DNA of 16,038 nucleotides, from positions 1-16,038 of the forward strand of contig CAJOIG010000008.1 of the NCBI GenBank assembly GCA_905234575.1. The letters are read 5' to 3'. The notes below the pieces were generated by a model. The model made no database searches. It saw only the letters and a list, made by a program, of their open reading frames with translations, and had not been told where the DNA came from. Positions 13,111 through 16,038 of the stretch are shown piece after piece (position 1 is the first letter of the stretch; every line of letters starts with the position of its first letter). The position numbers and the translations under genes are program-made. Source of the DNA: an uncultured Oscillospiraceae bacterium. Its GTDB lineage: Bacteria; Bacillota; Clostridia; Oscillospirales; Oscillospiraceae.

Positions 13111-15897
13111 TCACGTCGCGGACTTGCCGGTGACCTTCTTCTTGATGATCTTGAACGTCCGCTTGGGCAGGTACGCGCCGATGGCCTTGAACTTGTCCTC
13201 GGCCGGGACCATGCGGGAATAGGCGTCGCCCTTCGTGCGGAAGAGGTGGATGGCATCGAACTTGCACTGGACGGTGCACATGCCGCAGCCGAGGCATTTG
13301 TTCGTGTCCACGACGCTCCGGCCGCAGCTCAGGCAGCGGGACGCCTCGGACTTGATCTGTTCCTCGGTGAAGACGAGGCGCTCGTCGTGCATGGTGCGGA
13401 CCTTGGTCGGATCGATGCCCTTGACGGCGCGGGCGGGCGCGTCCTTCTTCTCCGTCGGAACGACGATGTCGGTCTTGTCGAGCGGCGTGAAGTGCCGGGT
13501 GTTGCGGTGGATGGTAAGGGACTGGCCCTCGTTCACGAAGCGGTGCAGGGAGACCGCGCCCTCGCGGCCCATCGCCAGGGCGTCCACCACGAACTTCTGG
13601 CCGGAGACCGCGTCGCCGCCGGCGAAGATGTCGGGCTCGGCGGTCTGCAGGGTCACGGGATCGACGAGGATGGTGTTGCCCCGGCCGAACTCGCACTTCG
13701 TGCCCGCGAGCATCTCCTTCCAGTCCGCCCGCTGCCCGATGCAGTACAGCACCGTCTTGCAGGCGGTCTCGGTGGTCTCGCCGTCGTCGAACTTCGGGTC
13801 GAAGCGGCCCTCGGCGTTCTTGACGGAGAGGCACTTGCGGAACCGGACGCCGACGCATTTGCCGTCCACGGTGACGATCTCGGTCTGGCCCCAGGCGTCG
13901 TGGATCTCCACGCCGTCGGCCTTGCAGAGCTCCTGGTCCTCCGCGCCCATGGGCATCTCGTCCCAGGACTCCAGGCAATACAGCTTCACGCTGGAAGCGC
14001 CCTGACGAATGGCGGTGCGGGCCACGTCCGCGCCGATGTTGCCGCCGCCGATGACGACCACGTCGCCGGAAAGCGGGGCCGCCGTGCCGGCGTTCACGGT
14101 CTTGAGCCAGTCCACGCCGGGCATGACGCCCTCGGCGTCCTCGCCCGGGATGCCGAGCTTGCCGCCGTTCGTCAGGCCGACGGCCAGGAAGAAGCCCTGG
14201 AAGCCCTCCTCCCGGAGCTGCGGGATGGTCACGTCCTTGCCGACCTCCACGCCGCAGCGGAACTGCACGCCCATCTCCCGGAGGATGTCGATCTCGGCGT
14301 TCACGACGTCCTTCTCCAGGCGGAAGTTCGGGATGCCGGTGACCATCATGCCGCCGGGGACGGCGTCCTTCTCGAACACCACGGGGGAATATCCCTCGAT
14401 GGCGAGGAAGTACGCGCAGGAGAGGCCCGCCGGACCGGATCCGATGATGGCGATCTTCTGGTCAAAGGGCTTTCTCGTGCAGGAGTTCATGGGCGGCACA
14501 TAGCGGTGCTCCGCCACCATATCCTGGGCCGCGATGAACTGCTTGATGTCGTCGATGGCGAGGGCCTCGTCCACCGTGCCGCGGGTGCACTCGTCCTCGC
14601 AGTACTTGCGGCAGATCGCGCCGCAGACGGCGGGGAACGGGTTGTCCCGCTTGATGAGCTCAAGCGCCTCGCGGTACTTGCCGTCGCTCGCCATCTTGAT
14701 GTAGCCCTGGATGGCGATGTGCAGCGGGCAGGCGGCCTTGCAGGGCGCGGTGCCCGTGGGCCAGGTCTGGATGACGCCGTTCTCGTTCTTGTAGTTCCAG
14801 TTCCACTTGTCCTCGCCCCAGACGTTGTCGTCCGGCAGCTCGCACTTGGGATACTCCACCTCGCCGTGGCTGGTGCAGAGCTTCTGGCCGAGGCGGACCG
14901 CGCCAGCCGGGCAGACCTCGACGCACTTGCCGCAGGCGACGCAGTTTTCGGGGTTCACCTCCGCAGTGTAGGCGGAGCGGGACATGTTCGGGGTGTTGAA
15001 GAGCTGGGAGGTGCGCAGGGCGTTGCAGACGCCGACGGCGCAGTTGCACAGACCGAAGATCTTGTTCTCGCCGTCGATGTTCGTGATCTGGTGGACGTAG
15101 CCCCGGGCCTCGGCCTTCTCGAGGATCTCCATGGCCTCTTCGTAGGTGATGTCGTGGCCCATGCCGGTCTCGCGGCAGTAGTCCGCGAAGTCGCCCACGC
15201 CGATGCACCAGTCGGTCTCGATGTCGCCGGAGCCCTCGCCGCGGATGCGCTGCTGCTTGCGGCAGGAGCAGACGCCGACGCCGATCTGGCCGTCGTATTT
15301 CTTCAGCCAGTGGGACAGGTGCTCGATGTCCATGGACTTGCAGTCCGCGGGGATGGCCTTCTCCACCGGGATGACGTGCATGCCGATGCCCGCGCCGCCG
15401 GGAGGCACCATCTGCGTGATGCCGGCCAGGGGCAGATACGTCATGCGCTCGAAGAAATCCGCCACCTGCGGCGTCGCCGGGGCGATCTCCGGCCGCATGA
15501 CCATGATCTCCGCGCTGCCGGGCACGAACATATCCAGCACCCAGCGTTTTTCGTGGTTGGGGTTCTTCCCGTCCAGGTTCTCGAAGTGCCACTCCACCAG
15601 ACTCACCTGGCACAGGGCCTCCAGCACCGTTTCCAGGTAGTCGCTGTCGAAGCCGCTCAGCTCCTTGAGCTGCGCGAAGGTCTTGGGCTTGCGTTTGCCC
15701 ATTTTCAGGGCAAGGTCGAGGCAGTCGTCCGCGATCTTCTTGCCGTACCGCCGCTCGGCGTACTGCAGGCCGCAGTCGATGCCCCAATACTCCGGAGCCT
15801 CCTTTGACATCTTCTCAAGGCCGAGCAGGATCTCCTTGCGGTCGGTGATGATTTTTCCGAGCTTGAAGATCTTCTCGTCGCGGGTCATTGGCGCCAT
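13111..15897 (-). CDS. Multi-cluster FAD/NAD(P) oxidoreductase (GltD-like core with ferredoxin domains at both ends)
   Basis: 928 residues. Residues 1-130 contain a winged-helix-like stretch (KTFAQLKELSGFDSDYL). A Cys-rich part follows: GVCSCRKQQ (210, 212), Cys231, Cys241, CNCAVGVC (284, 286, 291). A ferredoxin motif CVACGKCVEVCP is at 319-329. The GltD/DPYD-type iron-sulfur domain has Cys386, 390, 425, 429, 433 and 437. The FAD site GSGPAG is at 486-491, the NAD(P) site GGGNIG at 617-622 and the second FAD motif FAGGDAVSG at 758-766. A C-terminal ferredoxin has Cys868, 871, 874 and 878, with an extra pair at 855 and 858. The GltD family moves electrons between NAD(P)H, FAD and clusters; glutamate synthase small subunit is half this size and lacks these ends, so a dedicated electron-transfer role is likelier. 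GGGAGG seven bases before the ATG at 15897 fixes the start. hypA follows at 25 bases. Confidence 0.92.
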   Translation of the reverse strand: MAPMTRDEKIFKLGKIITDRKEILLGLEKMSKEAPEYWGIDCGLQYAERRYGKKIADDCLDLALKMGKRKPKTFAQLKELSGFDSDYLETVLEALCQVSLVEWHFENLDGKNPNHEKRWVLDMFVPGSAEIMVMRPEIAPATPQVADFFERMTYLPLAGITQMVPPGGAGIGMHVIPVEKAIPADCKSMDIEHLSHWLKKYDGQIGVGVCSCRKQQRIRGEGSGDIETDWCIGVGDFADYCRETGMGHDITYEEAMEILEKAEARGYVHQITNIDGENKIFGLCNCAVGVCNALRTSQLFNTPNMSRSAYTAEVNPENCVACGKCVEVCPAGAVRLGQKLCTSHGEVEYPKCELPDDNVWGEDKWNWNYKNENGVIQTWPTGTAPCKAACPLHIAIQGYIKMASDGKYREALELIKRDNPFPAVCGAICRKYCEDECTRGTVDEALAIDDIKQFIAAQDMVAEHRYVPPMNSCTRKPFDQKIAIIGSGPAGLSCAYFLAIEGYSPVVFEKDAVPGGMMVTGIPNFRLEKDVVNAEIDILREMGVQFRCGVEVGKDVTIPQLREEGFQGFFLAVGLTNGGKLGIPGEDAEGVMPGVDWLKTVNAGTAAPLSGDVVVIGGGNIGADVARTAIRQGASSVKLYCLESWDEMPMGAEDQELCKADGVEIHDAWGQTEIVTVDGKCVGVRFRKCLSVKNAEGRFDPKFDDGETTETACKTVLYCIGQRADWKEMLAGTKCEFGRGNTILVDPVTLQTAEPDIFAGGDAVSGQKFVVDALAMGREGAVSLHRFVNEGQSLTIHRNTRHFTPLDKTDIVVPTEKKDAPARAVKGIDPTKVRTMHDERLVFTEEQIKSEASRCLSCGRSVVDTNKCLGCGMCTVQCKFDAIHLFRTKGDAYSRMVPAEDKFKAIGAYLPKRTFKIIKKKVTGKSAT

Positions 15898-16027
15898 ATC
15901 GTATCCTCCCTTGGTTCCGGCCGCGGCATCGCCGGTCCGGCTGCTTTTTGCTCGTTTTCGACGGATCGCTCCGAACGCCGGACGACCGTGCCGACAGACG
16001 CAATCCGACAGTATACACTCTTTGTTA

Positions 16028-16036
16028 ATTGTACCA
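16028..16036 (-). promoter_or_regulatory. Extended -10 promoter for the flavoprotein-hypA unit
   Basis: On the - strand TGGTACAAT (16036-16028) is a TG-n-TACAAT extended -10. Its -35 would be beyond the window. A second -10-like TATACT lies at 16015-16010. The leader would be about 120-130 bases, with no recognisable riboswitch, although a GC-rich part near 15920-15950 can form small hairpins (CCGGCC/GGCCGG type). Confidence 0.5.
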
Positions 16037-16038
16037 CA

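Noticed and set aside
13086..13256. N-terminal extension of the HypA frame
   Set aside because: It is Ser/Arg/Pro-rich shadow of the flavoprotein C terminus; HypA must begin Met-His-Glu.
13063..15807. Long + strand frame opposite the flavoprotein gene
   Set aside because: Antisense shadow: dominated by Leu, Val, Ala, His and Asp, no motif, while the - strand shows many ordered Cys and nucleotide-binding motifs.

Overview
The window looks like chromosome of a GC-rich anaerobic Bacillota, probably class Clostridia. The grounds are AGGAGG-type ribosome binding sites before nearly every gene, a 7TM-PAS-GGDEF protein of clostridial style, and a GltD-like iron-sulfur flavoprotein with several clusters. 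The small basic protein with an NPVTRKP...KAYNRQKARKW core and the family type of the radical SAM protein point the same way. This placement is inference from protein style, not from a marker gene. I see no rRNA, tRNA, CRISPR array, insertion sequence, phage gene or replication origin.

Layout. At the left edge a + strand membrane-protein fragment (1-399) converges on a large - strand diguanylate cyclase (536-2980); a strong hairpin lies between them. Next, all on the - strand, come a secreted beta-helix-like protein (3991-6780) and a 7TM-type protein (3283-3945), which form a two-gene unit ending in a clear terminator at 3226-3259. A nitroreductase (6917-7444) is the only complete + strand gene; it has a good promoter and is divergent from the secreted protein gene.

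From 11927 down to 7469 five - strand genes follow closely. They encode a radical SAM/SPASM-like protein, a membrane-anchored PI-PLC-like phosphodiesterase whose start overlaps the radical SAM stop (ATGA), a 62-residue orphan, a MATE exporter and a rhomboid protease. An extended -10 promoter precedes the set. A hairpin between the MATE and rhomboid genes may split it.

From 12143 to 12646 there are two very small - strand genes, a basic 64-residue protein and a 61-residue HTH-like protein, surrounded by unusually strong hairpins. The right end is a two-gene unit: a 928-residue flavoprotein with N- and C-terminal ferredoxin-type clusters around a GltD-like core, then hypA, a nickel metallochaperone. 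No hydrogenase gene is inside the window.

Functionally these are separate modules: c-di-GMP signalling, surface/secreted protein, a lipid/peptide/export cassette of unknown purpose, and redox plus nickel handling. The most unusual features are the radical SAM-phospholipase coupling, the flavoprotein-HypA pairing, a triple 10-bp repeat carrying three Shine-Dalgarno cores before the MATE gene, and long hairpins within and before the 64-residue gene.
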